Assembly: GCA_004194705.1 (NCBI GenBank)
Contig: SADC01001375.1
Coordinates: 1 to 64,000, forward strand
Source of the DNA: Ditylenchus dipsaci
Taxonomy: Eukaryota > Nematoda > Chromadorea > Rhabditida > Anguinidae
Length of the DNA: 64,000 bases
Direction: 5' to 3'
Shown: positions 30,901 to 45,900 of the stretch, piece after piece
Layout: every line of letters begins with the position of its first letter
How positions within the stretch are numbered: position 1 is the first letter of the stretch
The notes under the pieces: generated by a model
What the model saw: the letters and a program-made list of their open reading frames with translations, nothing else
Told to the model about the DNA's origin: nothing
The model's database searches: none
Made by a program: the position numbers and the translations under genes

Positions 30901-33900
30901 AAGAAAATGCATAAAACAGATTTGAAAAATATTGACTCTGGACTGAGATATAGGTCTCTGGGGGTGGCCGTTTATTAGAGAGTGGCCGATTATTAGAGCA
31001 AATACGGTAAATGCACGGCTTTTCAACTAGTCCGAACGGGTGCATTTTCGGATTTTGATAAATATTCGCATAGCACAGAACTTTTCATTTTTGGCTGGTT
31101 CAGAAACCCGGAGTTGGAGTCGGAGTCAGCGTTGGAGTCCGAGTTGGAGATAGGGAGGTTCGCGATGCCAAATACTCTAACTCCGGGTTTCTGAACGAAA
31201 CATTTCCCTCACGAAATTTTGGGCCCTATATGACAATAGGTACCGATTTCACAAAAGGGTCCCCCTGTGGTTAAAATGGTTTAAAATTTTGTGGTTTAAA
31301 ATTCTTTCAAATGCTCAAAATCTACCCAGATTCCGTCATTTAGCTAAGACCGTTTGACAATGTGCATATCATAATTGCAATTGTCACATACCATGGAATT
31401 CTTTAGCATATCGAGATTTACGAGGAACGCAATAGCATCATCCGTAGTAAACGGATATAGGGCCAAATTTTATATAACTGAAAAGATTTTCTTCATTTTT
31501 TTGCAAATTTTCGAAAAGTAGACGTAGGTCATAAATTAAGCTTAAAATTTTTGAGTACATGTCCAGTGAAAGTGCAGACTTTACGTTAATCACAAGTGAA
31601 TGCGGCACACAAATTTTACGCAAAACCAGCTTTTGTATCTAAAATGCCAAATTTTGTATTTGTTCGGCACTATTTATAGACTAAAATGTAGCTCTAAATT
31701 CCCTCTAAAAACAGGCGAAAATGGTTTTGAAAAAGAAGTTTAGGAAACTAAAAGCTGAAACAAGTAAGGTACTAGGCTTCTTCTATTCAAATTGGAGAAA
31801 TTTTCGAATTTCCACGAATATTTGCTTGAAACTTAAAATATTCCTTTCAGATAACTTGAAAAGCCGTGAATTACGTATGAAAACAAGAATAATGGTCAGA
31901 GAATAATTGGAAGCATAAAAATGAGGAGAAGCGCAGCTAAACGAAGAGTGCAGCTGAAAAAGTGTGTGCTAATCACGTGTGCGCAATTTGAGGGCGCAAC
32001 TTGAAGTGCGCAATCTGGCGCTGCCCGTAATTTCATGTAAAAACAAAAGTTTAGTGGGACTATACCTCTATAACCATATAAATGTATACCTCGACATGTA
32101 TCTCTGATTTTGGCATAACCACTAGGACAATAACCAAATCGGTCCACTTTGACTTGCATTCTAATTGAACTGGAGTCATTTTCTAGTTTGGGACGAGCCT
32201 GGATATGCATAGTGCTGCCTGGCTCTATCATTTTTGTATCATCTGAGCTGGGGTCATAGGTGATTTTGTCTTCCCATCTGAAAAAATTCGCCAAGAGATA
32301 TGCTTGGAAATTGGGTAACATACTTGAAAGAAACTCGACGATTTTTCCCAAAGTTGACTGCAGAATTGCCTAATCCAGTAACTTTTCCAGGCGACACTTC
32401 CACCAAGTCCTCGTTCATAGGCTCAAAACTGAATGGGCTCTGCAACAATGAAATTGGTTTTGGAGTATTTCTTATTCACAGCCAATTGTCCGTATAGCTG
32501 TACTTTTCAAAAGTCGACCCTTCACTGGTCAAAATATTTTTACTCAATTTAATGTAAGGTTGGTGGTTGATAATTTAGCGCTAATTTAGGGTAATTTAGG
32601 ATAAATTAGCGCTAGATTAGCCGGCTAAATTAGCCATCTCCCAACCCTAATTTAATGTTTAAGCAGTATGCTCGCACGAAAAAGTACTTTTGTCTAGCAC
32701 CATAGTTTTTTGAGTCTTTTCCTAAAAAAAACTTTCAAACTACTCCAAAATCTTTAGTTAGACAAAATATTAGAAATTCGGACAGTCGAAATTGTCGTCA
32801 GCGGCTATGACAGGGCTCGGAAACGTCCGTTATTTAAAGATTTGACCTTTATTTGAGATCCATCGAAATCTTTAGAATTTTTGAGATTTTAGGTCAAAAT
32901 CTTTTTTTTTGTTTCTCAAAAATCAATGAGCACTGTATAAAATGGCACTTTTTGACCAAATGTCCTTTATTTTACCAAAATGTCCTTTATTTGAAAATTT
33001 TGATATCCTAGCCCTGGGCTGTGATGACTGAGAATCTGTTTCCCTTCTTTCTTGGGTTTTGACAAGTGAGCGGGAGCCTTCATCAAATTTATTAAGAATG
33101 TCGGTGATTTTCTGTGTCACCCTGTATCTTCCCGCGAAATTTTCATGATACCAAGGTAACCCAAAAAATTCAAAAATTCAAAAATATGTTTGCGCACTTA
33201 ATTGCGCTCAAAAATATAACATTTAGCACAAATTTAAGACAATAACTCAGTATAGGCAGAATCAAGATGCGGGAGCAAGGTGAAAAAAAAAACGGTTTCT
33301 CAGGTAGGACCGTTATTATATTTTTAAAAGGGCATATACATGAACGAGGGTCAACTGGCGGCCATCCCAACTGGCGGCCCCCGACTGGCGGCCATCCCAA
33401 CTGGCGGCCCCCGACTGGCGGCCATCCCAACTGGCGGCCACCGACTGGCGGCTACTATGCCTACTACATATTACCCCGACTATCTAAAGGTACACTAATT
33501 ACCTGTATGGCATCTCAACGTTCGAAAACACATCTTCTGACCAAACTAGCTGCGCCAGCGTGACCGCATAGACTCTTGATCTGTGTACTTAGGTGGTTGT
33601 ACCCCGGCGATGTAAAGGTTTCAAATTCAGGTAGTATTGCCCAGGTGACGGTATCAAGACCCAGGTATCTAGATTGGAGATGGTAATATCTAGGACCTTA
33701 TACCTAAAAAGAAGTACGTAAGTATACATGCCAGGGTAATCTTAAAAGTGGCTGTTTTTCACCAAACATGTTTTTCTTACCTTTTTGTAGTTTGGGGAAC
33801 ATCTTTGAGCTGGTCTACCCTGCACCGGTGTTAAAATATTTTCTTATTTCACAGTAAGTTTTAATTCCACTTCAATTAGAAGGGCAGTTTCCCCTCTCCT

Positions 33901-36900
33901 TTAAAATTTTTTTGGCCACAAAAATTGAAAATAGAAAATGACCGAATATAACCTAATATGATCGGTGATATGACCGGATTCGAAAATGACCGATCATATT
34001 CCAGCCCTAACTAAAACTGAGAGAAGTTAGACCCTTACTTCAATGAAAAAACAAAAAAAACAGACAAAATTGCTTAGTAAGGACTCCTCAAACTTCCATG
34101 GACATCAACCAACACATGCACCTACACCCGCTCATTGTAGAAAACCTAATAGCTTTTTTATAAACCAGGAACAGTTGCCCCTTCTATACAGTCCGGAAAC
34201 TATTGGCGCCGGGAGCTATTGTTCATACCCGCTTGTATTTGGTGGCCGCCAGTTGGGATGGCCGCCAGTCGGTGGCCGCCAGTTGGAATGGCCGCCAGTT
34301 GAGATTTTACCATATAGAACATATACATCGGGATTTCGAAGACATTTTGAAAACTAAATATTCTGTTGTTTGGATAAAACAGCTACCTCATCAATTTGGG
34401 GCACACTTCCTTGGAAGTCCACACTCATCATCATTTTGCCTTGTTCTATTCCATCACCACTCTGTTTGACTCTCATTTTTTCACCTGACTGAAAGGAATA
34501 CTCAATCAGCCGTTCAAACTTGGCCATAGATCCATTGGAAGTAGTTCTGTTGGAATCCATTGCTGTTTCGGGTCCATCAGGGTCATAGCCCAACTGAGCC
34601 AGGGGCATGGACATTATACTGACTAGAGTTTTAGTTGCTTTGGCTGAGGATTTGGCAATATTCTTGGGCAGATTGTCGATTTGCATGAGAATGTCGTTGG
34701 AGTCGAGCTGAGGCTCAATTTGGGCCAGAACCATCTTCCCGTGGGTCTCTTGGACTTGATTGCCGTTGATTGAACCACTGAATTGACCCACAACGGCATC
34801 CGGCACGTCTAAATTTTTTGAGAAGTTACAGGTGTGGAGCTAATGGTGTAGGTGCGTTTGGCCCCTTTTGCGACATTTTTGGCGTTCTGCCCTATGTTCT
34901 ATTTTAGCTACTTAGGCATTATTTTTTTTACTTATGCTTAGGGTAGACCAGCGCGTGTTTGCCGGGACTAAAAAATGTCTTACGAACTACAAAATGGCTT
35001 TAAATGGCTTTAAAATAGAACTAAAAGAGCTAAAATAGAACATAGGGCAGAACGCCAAAAATGTCACAAAAAGGGCCAAACGCCTACGCACCGAGCTAAT
35101 ATTTGTGTTTCCGCTAATTTTCGAAAAATCAAGCAAGTGCAAAATTTAATTTCTAAGAGTCAAAGAGACATGCTCGTTGTTTTTAAATTTACAGAGAATT
35201 TTTTCATGTCTTTGAAGCTTCACTTTAAATTTGTTCGAGCTTGAAGGGCGGGGAGACATTTACGGCTACTTTCTGACATTGATTTCTATCATTGAAAATA
35301 ACTTGGGTTGCTCAGAATCAAACCTCAGAGTGGCCAAAAGCCCTGAAATTTTTTTGAGGGGGTTGACTAGAAGGGGGGGTGAACTTTTTGAGCCTCTTTT
35401 TGAACTTTTGGATTAGAATTCCAGTCTGATCGGCTTAATCGCTTAGAATTCCAGGTTTCTGGTGGTTTTGAGTGGTTGAGAGTACAATTCTAAAAAATGA
35501 CTAAAAAATAGGTAGTGCTATGTACTTTAATTTTCTGACTAATTCATACCTTCTATTATTAGATCCACATCGTCCCAGGATTTTCCTTGGGAATTCCATG
35601 ACCGACACTTATAAGAACCTCTGTCTGAGTCGATGACTGTGCGAATCACCAATGAGTTGTTGGGCTGAAATTAGATAAATCATACTTTGCAGTCCCTATA
35701 CCAAGAGGTCTTACCATAACCTCCAATTTGTCGAAATCAGGCTCCAGATTGACATTATTCTTGGACCATTGCACTTTGGTGGTCAATGCACTTCCAGTCT
35801 TCAGCTTGCAATCAATAGTAATGTCCATTTTGGGGTGAGAATATATACGAGTGGGTCGGATCAAGGCTCTTGGAACCACATCATGAACTTCCACTTGCCG
35901 CCTAGATGCACTCGGCCTGGCTGGTCACGGATTTTGCAACCAAATGCAGACAACTCTTCTTGCTGAAAATTTTCTTATATCGAGTGTGGATTAGCCGTAA
36001 GCAAAGTTTTGAAAAAAGTTCGGACAGACCCTTCTCCGACATGCCTATTCAAATCATGGGGTACTTATGCTGTTTGGGCCCGACCGTCATTAAACAATAG
36101 GGGGACCAAGGCATTTTTTAAGAAAAAACAACAGGGGGACCAAGGGAAAAAATGATGGTCGGGCCCAAACAGCATAGGTACCAATCATGGCCAGCCATTT
36201 CGCAGCAAAATATTTAAGACCAAAAAATTGTTTTTCGCCTTGAATCCTCTGTTTCTTTTGGGGCATTGACACACTCCTAATATACGCTGGCCTATCCTAC
36301 GAAAAAGATTTCGCCTAAGATTTGAAAGATCTTGAAAATTATCTAGGAATTAATTTTGGGCGAATTTTACGATCCTCCAACATAGTGGGTTATTGGACCA
36401 TAGGGGGACCAAGGTTAAAACCGATGAAAAACGAAAAGAAAATTCGGACTGTATTGCCATAATTTAACCAAAAAAAGTTACCGAAGCAAAATAGAAGAGT
36501 GCCATGGATCCATTGTTTAAAGCGTGTAAGCTCTCATCCAACTGCCCCACTTTGCGTCCATCCACTGTCCATGCCACTCTGTGTCTCTCCAGGTGAGTGC
36601 CATTGAAGCATTGGAGCACTGTGACAGGCCTTAGTTTGGATCGATCTCTGAGCAGTTTGGCAATAGAAAAGGGGTTGGCGTCCCAATCACCAGCACCCAG
36701 ACTAACTTCAGCGAAGGCTCGATTCTCTCCAATCTGGTTTCTGGCGGCACACACATACTGTCCAGCTATAGATTTGTTGACAGCTTGCAGCTGGAGTATT
36801 GATGAGCCATCTAGAGACCGAAATTCTTCTAGCAATTGACCGTCTTTCAGCCAGAAAATGGCTGGAGTGGGAGAGCCCATGGCACTGAAAAACATTTTTT

Positions 36901-39900
36901 AGATTTCATTTTATTCAGTCACAATAAACAGGATTATATACCTGCAATGCAAACGCAGTTCAGCTCCAGGATTGATCATTGTATTTAGGGAGTCTCCACA
37001 AAGTGCGGCAGTGTGTTAACAGGAACTCGACGAGGTCTAAATAATCAGATTTTAGAAAAACTTAGGTGGTAGTGTCAAGGCGCTAGTCTCTGCCACACAA
37101 CAATTGCCTGTGGGCAAACCCTTGGGCTTAGCCTTAAGCATGCAGGTATCCCATAGGGGGGATTAGTGCTGACCGGGCTAAAGAACCACCCTCCCCCCTC
37201 GAAAATTTTTTAAAAAACATTATGGCAGGAGTACACTTTACACCCAAAAGGGTGTAATCGAGTAGGGAGTGCGGGGTGCGAGTGCTCCCTTTCAGCAATG
37301 TGGTAGGGAGAAAGGCAGAAATGACAAAACCAACCCTCGATGGCTTGGCAGGCAAGATATGAGAACACCATCTGTCCCATTTTCTGGCAGCTGTTGATAC
37401 TCCGTGTCCCAGTGCAAATAGTCGTTTGGAGACTGAGGTCGGTCGCCACGAGCAGGTACATAGGTAGTCGACTTCACTGGCTGACCATTTTCATCACACT
37501 CCACCCAAATATTTTTGTTCGCATTTCTTGGAACTGGAAAAGGTCAAATTTTGTTGTGGAAAAGTTAAGGTATAACACCTACGGTTGACGTTGATGCGCC
37601 TTAGGCCAATAGCCTGACCAGCTTCACTTTTGCAATACAGTGGTAGAAACCGTCGTCGGAAGCAGAGATCTTTTTTATTGCCAAAGAGGTGCCCAATATT
37701 TGGTATTCTAAATAGGAATTGGAAACTAGCGCCACTACCTTTGTAGATATGAATCAAACATACTTTCTTCATTGCCGATAATGTCCTTGTGAGGTGCCTT
37801 GACCCAGGAAACCACTGGTTCTGGGATGCCTGATGCATTGCAGGGCAATATAATGGTCTCTTCCAAGTTAACTGTCACATTTTGTTTCTCCGGAAATATT
37901 TCGGGTGGGACTGAAAAATTAGATATTTTTTCGCAATAAAAAAAGACCAAGGAGTGTGATCAAGGAGTTACCGTATTTCCTCTAATAAGCGCCCCGGGGC
38001 GCTTATTTTCAAACCCCTAAAAATTTTGAAATTGTCAATCAGAAATGGCCTTAACTCCAAAATTTTAGTCAAAAAATAGGGGGGGGGGGCGCTTATTGGA
38101 GCGGGGGCGCTTATTAGAGGAAATACGGTAGCTATACAGTCAAACCTCGATATAGTGGCCCTCCCCCCTCAAGTTCGTTCCCACCTAGGGTCCGACACTT
38201 TTTTAACCCCATTTTTGAAATAATTTATGAATTCTGTTTTGACAGTCTGGTCGCAAATATCGTGAGGATTCCGATTTTGCCGATCGTTTTTCAGAAATCT
38301 AGAGTTTTCGCTATTAAAAAATCAAAACCTCGATTTAACGACCCTCTAATTTTCAAAAGGGGGTCGTTAAATCGAGGTTTTGATTTTTTAATAGCGAAAA
38401 CTTTAGGTTTTGAAAAACGATTGGCAAAATCGGAATCCTTACGATATTTGCGACCAGATTGGCAAAACAAAATCGATAAATTATTTCAAAAATGGGGTTA
38501 AAAAAAGTGTCGGATCCTAGGTGGGAACGAACTTGAGGGGGGGGGGCCACTATATCGAGGTTTGACTGTATGTGTGTTTAAGAGTTCGCCGTGAAAAATA
38601 CACCTTTCGAAAATTTTTAAGAAACTTCCTTGGCACTTCCCCTCGTCTGTTTGTTTTTGTTAGATTTATTTTTGTGTCGGAAAAACTACATCTACAGGGT
38701 GATTTAAGAATTTTGGCAACTTTTGAGAAGCCATAACTGTTTTCAAAACCCGTTTTTTTAAATCCTGTAAACGTCAACCAACTCAGTTTTCGATGGCATT
38801 TTTGGTATGTAAAGTCAAAAGCACGATTTTTTTGCTTGGTCCCCCTTGTGGTTTGGGTCTTGGTTGCTGGATAGGCAAGGCCCAAACCACAAGGGGGACC
38901 AAGCAAAAATCCTGTTTTTGACTTTATATACCAAAAAAAATCGCCATCAAAAAATGAGTTGATTGGCGTTTACAGAATTTTGAAAAACGGCGTTTAAGAA
39001 AAAGTCATGGCTGCTCAAAAGTGGCCATAATTCTTAAATCACCCTGTACTATTTGATACATAGCAAATCTTTTGCACTATGAATCCCACAAAAATCACTG
39101 GTTCGCCAAAATACATCTGGAGAACGTGAAACTTGTTACAAATTCAACAAAAACCAACAGGAAGACCAGGGCATACTTTTTTCGGCGTACCCTCGAATAC
39201 ATGTAGAGTCAAAGTCTTGATGCCATCTGGACCAGCATTAATTTTCGCATGCAAGAGGTTAATTGCAATCAAGTCGACATGGCATTTTTATGTAAAAAAG
39301 CTTCTTAAACTCACTCAAAACAACAAGATCAACAGTCATGAAATCGGAACCAGCCCAATTTTCAGCATGGCAAGTATAAACACCAGCTTGTTCTGGTGTA
39401 ATATCACTAAAGATGGCTGTGCGTTTCATCTCACCACTGCTAGTGGTCTCTGATGCAACATCAGCTGCAATTTAGATAAAGAATAATACTGATTTTGAAC
39501 TTTTTTGAACAGAACCAAAACATGGGCACACCTTTTAGCTATTTACTAGTTTTTGCCTTCCCTACAGGCGAGTGTCATTTACCGCTATTATTCTGTAGCA
39601 TTTATTTATTTATTTTTCGCTGATACCGTATTCACTCTAGATACATACCGTATATTTAGAGGATATACCGTATTCAATCTAATAAATGGGCACCCCTTCG
39701 TTCAAAATCGTGTTCTTGGCATTGAGTTTTTGACCTACTTTTTCAAATTTTCATCATGCAAATCACCGCTCATTTTGTAGCCAGTGAGATGAGCTACAAA
39801 ATTAGAGGTATCTTGCTAAAGATAAGTCTCAAAAAGTGTATTAAAAACGGTATGCCAAAAACACGTTTTTTGAATTAGGGGTGCCCGTTTATTAGAATGA

Positions 39901-42900
39901 ATACGGTATTTCGAGAAAAAAAACCTTTTAAACCTTTTCAGGTTCGTTGGCTTTGGTTTGTCAATGTTTTGTTTGTGAACCATTTTTTGTGTTGCTTCGG
40001 CTACATTTTTTCAATTTAAATCACCAAAAACTCACAGTTCTGCAATGACTGGTTATCCTTCAGCCAAGAAATTTTCGGCGTAGGAATTCCAACTAAATTA
40101 TTAATTATGCTTAAAAATACAAAAGCCTTTTAAAAAATACCTGCTTCACACCACAATTCAGCCAATCCACCTCTTTTCACTACCATTTTGCGCAAATTTT
40201 GGGCAATTTTCGGAGGGACTAAAAACTTCATATATTAACATTTCAGTTAATATATCCCAAATCCAAATGGGTCACCTCCTACATGAATTTGCATGTACTG
40301 ACTGGCCACTCCTGCAAAATTCTTGACTGTGCATGAGTAGTTGCCAGCATGGTTGAGTCGGACGGCGGAAAATGAGAGTTCTTTCTGGTTTTGGGATAGT
40401 TGGATGTTGGAGTCGGGCTCAAAGTTGACTCCATCCTTCTGCCAAGTGACTTCATTCTCATCTAGACTGCTAGAAGTGTCACCTCCATCTGTCCCACGAC
40501 CTACTTCACAGGTCAGCTTTAGAGGCTCCCCTTCACTGATGTTCTGCACCTTCACCCCTTCTTTGGTGATGGTTGGGGCACCTGAACCAAATTCTTTTAG
40601 CATTCCACATTTTTTTGGCAATATACATAGGAAAAGAAGAGAAGAATCCGGCCAAATAACTTTTTTCTACCCTTTATTCTCGAAAAAAACCAAAAATGGA
40701 GCCATTTTTTAAAAATTATCTGTCAGTTAGGTGCTTGTTTTTGCATACTTACGTATTGTTTTGACGGAATAGCTAATTTCATCATCTCCGGCATCGTTGA
40801 CCACAGCACAGTGAAAGACACGAGTGCCTTTGTGTTTGACATCTGTCAAGTGGAGAGTTGTGCCACCCTCTTCCAACCAATAGTCAGTGCCTGTAACAAA
40901 ATAGATAAGTAAATCAAGAGAAAAGCTAACAAAATTCCAAAAAAATATTGGTAAAACCAAAATTTTGCACCAGACTTCTCAAAATAAATTACAGTCAAAG
41001 CTCAATTATACGCCACCCCAGGTGATCGTGTTCAGGGTGGCGCATAACCGAGGTGGCGTATAACCGGGGTGTCAGTTGACTATGAATAAGCCAACCTCAG
41101 CCAAATACAGCATTTAGAGTGGCGTATAACTGGGGTGGCATATAGCCGAGGCTTGATTGTATTAATTGTAATAGTTAATACAATACTTGATACTTGATTG
41201 TAAATCAACACAATCAACACAATTAATACTTGATTGTAATAGTAAAAAACCAGAAGCGCCGTGTAATTTTTAGGTAACTTTTTTGTAACTGTCACTTTTT
41301 GGAGACAGCAAACCCAGCTTTTCATAATTATCGGAAGACTAAATCGATCATTCTGTGTCGATTGGTGCAAGAAAAAACAATTTTTTTTGTAAATTTTCAC
41401 AGGCCACAGACTGACATAAAACAGCAGTATAGCATATAGTTCTCCGCGAATCGGATCAAAAACCAATCTTGTTCATTCTGGCTTGGGAACCGAAATTTAT
41501 TGCGAAATTTCTCTAAAAATTCGAATTTCCTGTTAACAATTTTTTTGGGTGAGAGGCGAAGAGGTAATTTTGATTTCCAACCTTCAATGGTTGTGATCCC
41601 TAGACATGATGTCAAGTAATCCTCTCAACTGTGTAAAGTAATAGTTGTATTTAGGATTTTCGGTTCAGCCATCCGATTTCAGTTCTTCCGACCGAAAACA
41701 AAAATTTCGGTTTACCGTCGAGATTAGATCTGTCACACTTCACAAAAATTTAAGATATGTTCCGCCAATTCAACCTGCCAAAAGTGTTGGTCGGCCGATT
41801 CAAGCCATACCTGCTTGAAGCTCATCTTCTAGTGGTTTTTGGTCTTCGTCCACCGTCCAAATGACTTTAGGTATAGGATAGCCTCTGGCGGAGCACTTCA
41901 GCGAGACATTTCCATTCAAAGCTATAGTTGACTGGTTGGCAGATGTGGACACTAGTTTGGGTGGAACTGAGCAGATTTAGTTTTAGTAAATTAGTCTGAA
42001 AATATGCTTAACTTACTTAATACCTCAAGGGTGAATGCTTGCTGGTCAGTTCCGGCTTCATTTGTAGCCACACACACGTATATTCCAGAGTCAGAGCTGC
42101 GAGTGTCGATGATCTTGAGCATTTTGTCTTCAACCACATAGCGAAGGCCAGTCTCCACTCTAACCCCATTCCTTTGCCAGGTGACCAAGGGAGGTGGCTC
42201 ACCTCTGGCATTGCAGTCCAAAATTGCCTTAAGTGGGAAATAAGTAGGCAGTTTTTTGTAAGGAGTATTTTAGGCTACCACTTTTCCTTCAGCCACCTGT
42301 TCTGTTCCACCTTTGTAGATGGTTGGAGATTCTGTAAAATTAAATTGTAACCTTGATTAAAATTTTGATTTTGAACTGAGAATTCTGATTCAGAATCGTT
42401 TCTCAGCTGGGCACGCCTCTAAAATGCCCGAATCCGATTTTCAAATAACGGATGACCCGAAAGCCCAGATAACCGTGAAAATATCTAACAAATGGTCATT
42501 TATTAATTTAATACATCAGAAATTTTGTTAACGCGGCCAGAAGACTTTACTACTGTACAACCTTTGCTAATATCCCAATCAAAATAGTGGAAAAATGTAG
42601 CCATTTTTAAATGTCTAGCAAGTTTACGAAAATTTTGGCCCTGTATGACAATAAGACACTTTTGCCTAGCCCCCCCCCCCTCCCCGTGAATTATTTTTGG
42701 TTTTTCAAGCTTAGGCAAGGGTAGGCTAAAATCAATAGAATATGTTAGGACGGACTAAAAATGCTTGTACATTTTTAAAAATAAAGAAAAACACGATCAA
42801 GTCTTTCCTAACACATGCTGGCCTATCCTTGCCTAAGCCTGAAAATCACAAAAATCAACACATGGGATTGAGGCCAAAAGTGTCCTATTGTCGTATAAGG

Positions 42901-45900
42901 CCAAAATTTTCAGGCAAAAAAGAATAAAAGAATTCATAAATCTAACGAAGATTAATAAAAAAAATCAATAGGCCCTAATCGAAATTAAATGTTGTACAGT
43001 CAACTCTCGATTTAACGAACCCCGGGGACCGGCTGAAATGTTCGTTAAATTGAGGGTTCGTTAAATCAAGAGTTGACTGTGTAGAAGGGAATGTGAAATA
43101 AAATGATTTTGGACAAACTGGTTGCTAACTTGAACCTGAGACCCTCCAGTCATTTTGCATTAGTTCCCCAAGGCAAATAGTCAAATTTATGTCAATTTTT
43201 TGTTAAAATTAAAAAACAATTTTTAAAATTAATTTTATAATTTAAAATTTGAACTAAATATTTTTATAGTTTTTCCTTTTTTGGGACCAGGGTAAAATGA
43301 CTGGGGGAGGCTTTTGAGGCTCAAGTGTGCCACTCTGGCTCCGGGATTCACAAAATTTAGCTCTGGATCTAGCTCGTAGGTGGTGCCAGAGCAGAACAAG
43401 GCACTGATTATTTGGTGATTTCAAAATAATATAAAAATAGAAATGAAAAATTTTATAGCTACAAACAAACTAACGGAAAATGTCCACTTTGTAGATCAAT
43501 TCATCAGCTCCAGCTGTGTTGGTCGCTACACACTTGTAAACACCTTTGTCCTCTAGTGTTACGTTTGGAACCTGACAGATAACACATGTTTTTGAATTAT
43601 CCCAATTTAATCTGGCTTACTTGAATAAATTTTGCACCATCCCCGAAGACCACATTGAACTGGTAGTTATTGGATACAGAGTCTTCCACTAGAGTTCCAT
43701 TTACGAACCATTTGAGAACAGGCACAGGCTCTCCCTTGGCATCACAAAACAGAGTCAGTGTGCGACCTACCGGCAGACGGGGATTCAATTCAACATTGTC
43801 CCGGTCGATCAATGGAGGAACTGAAAGATAATGTCAAAGCTTTACAACAAATTTGCTACAAACAGTGAATTATCTATTTTCCAGAGTATAATGACCAGTC
43901 ATGGTCATGTAAAACACATCCAAATATTTTTTTTATTTCTGACCTTTAGGAGTTAGGCTTTGAGTGGTTATTCTGCCGAGGAAACCGATCAAACTGTACG
44001 ATTCAATTCAAAAATTCTGACAATGCCATCTTGTAGAGCACAGTCGATTTACAAAAATAAGATTTTATATTTTTTGGTAACAGACAGAAAAAATGGAATT
44101 TGGAGACTCGAGAAACATGTCCAAATAGACCAAAATTGCCTTGGTCCCCCCTGTGGATATTCGAAAACATATTTTCTATAGTCAAGCCTCAATACAGTGA
44201 AACCCGAGAGGTTCGATCCCCAACTGGGTCTAACACTTTCCCTTGTAAGGGAAAAATTATTGGTGAGGGTATATGACACTAGCTTTTTTGGAAGCGGTAA
44301 ATGACACTAGCGCCAAAAGAACTATGAAAATGAACTAAATTCCTATTTAGACCAAAGGTTTGACAGCCAATGACAGTGAGCGAGTAGTACTGCCACGTCC
44401 CGCCGTCGCTTTTCCTCCTCCAGAAAGGGTTTGGAGCTATGAGGGCCAGCGAATCTTCCCAAAAGTAGCTGCTGCTGACAGTGTTGTGACTTTTTGCTTT
44501 GCAAAAATTCTTTTTCCAAGAAATTATTCATCTAATTTTAGGACATGGAGTTGCAAGAGAACGGATCCCTAGTAATCAGTCGTGTGCAAGCCAACCATGC
44601 TGGTCTGTATAAGTGTCATGTGTTTAATTTGGCTGGAGATGACTCCATCACCTACTCTCCTACCAATCACCTATCAACGCATGCGCTTTAAACCGTTGAC
44701 GTTCAACGAGTTTTTCGGAGAAACTTTAAGCCACTAAAATAAATTCGTTAGGTGAGAGAGTAGAAAAAGAGTCAAAAAGTAAACACAACACTGACTAGGA
44801 CTGATGCAAACAAGACATCAAGGAGGACAGACTTTAGGGAGTTCGGGGCAGTTTCGACTCAAAAATAGGATTCTCAGTTAATTTTCTTACTCTTTTTACC
44901 CCTTATTTTTTACACCGAACAAAAATATCGTAAATCCACCTGATGAAAAATAACATCAGATCAAAATTTCGGAATACATTTTTTTCGAAAAAATTTGCCT
45001 TGGTCCAAACCAGAGGCATCCTCATTGTTTTTGGAACTATTTCAGAACTTAGGTCTTGTCAAATTCATGCCTGTATGAACAAACGTTCGAAAGATATCTT
45101 TATTTTAAATCTCAAGAATCCCATTTTAAAAATAAATAACCCCCTAAACTCTGTTCTCCTTTCACTCGATTTCATAGTCGAAAATCTAATCATTAAACTA
45201 GTGGCTTGATGCTCGAAAATTTGATCAGGTGACCAAAATCCATAGAGCACAAAAGCAACATGCATTTATTGGAAACAACAACCAACAAGACAAAACAATC
45301 ACTAGATCTCTAGGCACCTATCTTAGCAGTATCATCTTCATCCGAGTAGTGCGAGTCACTCGAATTGTCATGTTCCTCCTCTTCGGCATCTGAAAATACT
45401 TGTTTTATTGATGGAAGAGATGATCTATTAGAAAAAAAGCCTCTAGCTTCACTGACCAAGAAGAATTTGCTTATCAGGAATTGCTGTGACTCGGTCTATC
45501 TCCATCTGAACGCCCTGGATCTTTTGATTGAAATCTTCCTGGAGCTTCTGGATGGCAGTTTGGAGTTCTTTGAACTTTTTGTCGAATTTCTTCTTAAAGA
45601 AGCGCTTCTGAGCATTGAGAGAATCCAGCATCTTTTGCTTCTTTTCCTTTTGCTTTTTCAGCTAAAAACTAAGAGTAAAAGAGGTGGTCACAGCAAAACC
45701 CACTTTTTGATATTTTTTCAGACGAATGAGAATATGAGAGGACATGATATTTGAAGTCAAAGCCAGGTTTTTGCAATCCATAAATGAAAAATGCGCAACA
45801 ATGCTTTGCACAATTTCTGCTGGGAGAATAAGCAGTTTAAAATCCATTGAATTGAAAAAATAAATATAGTGATGAATATCTGGACAGGGAACGTAATTCG

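Noticed and set aside
33170..33563. Open frames with [14 protein letters not shown] repeats
   Set aside because: Translation of the CAACTGGCGGCCATCC array; the inverse array at 34.2 kb gives the mirror artefact.
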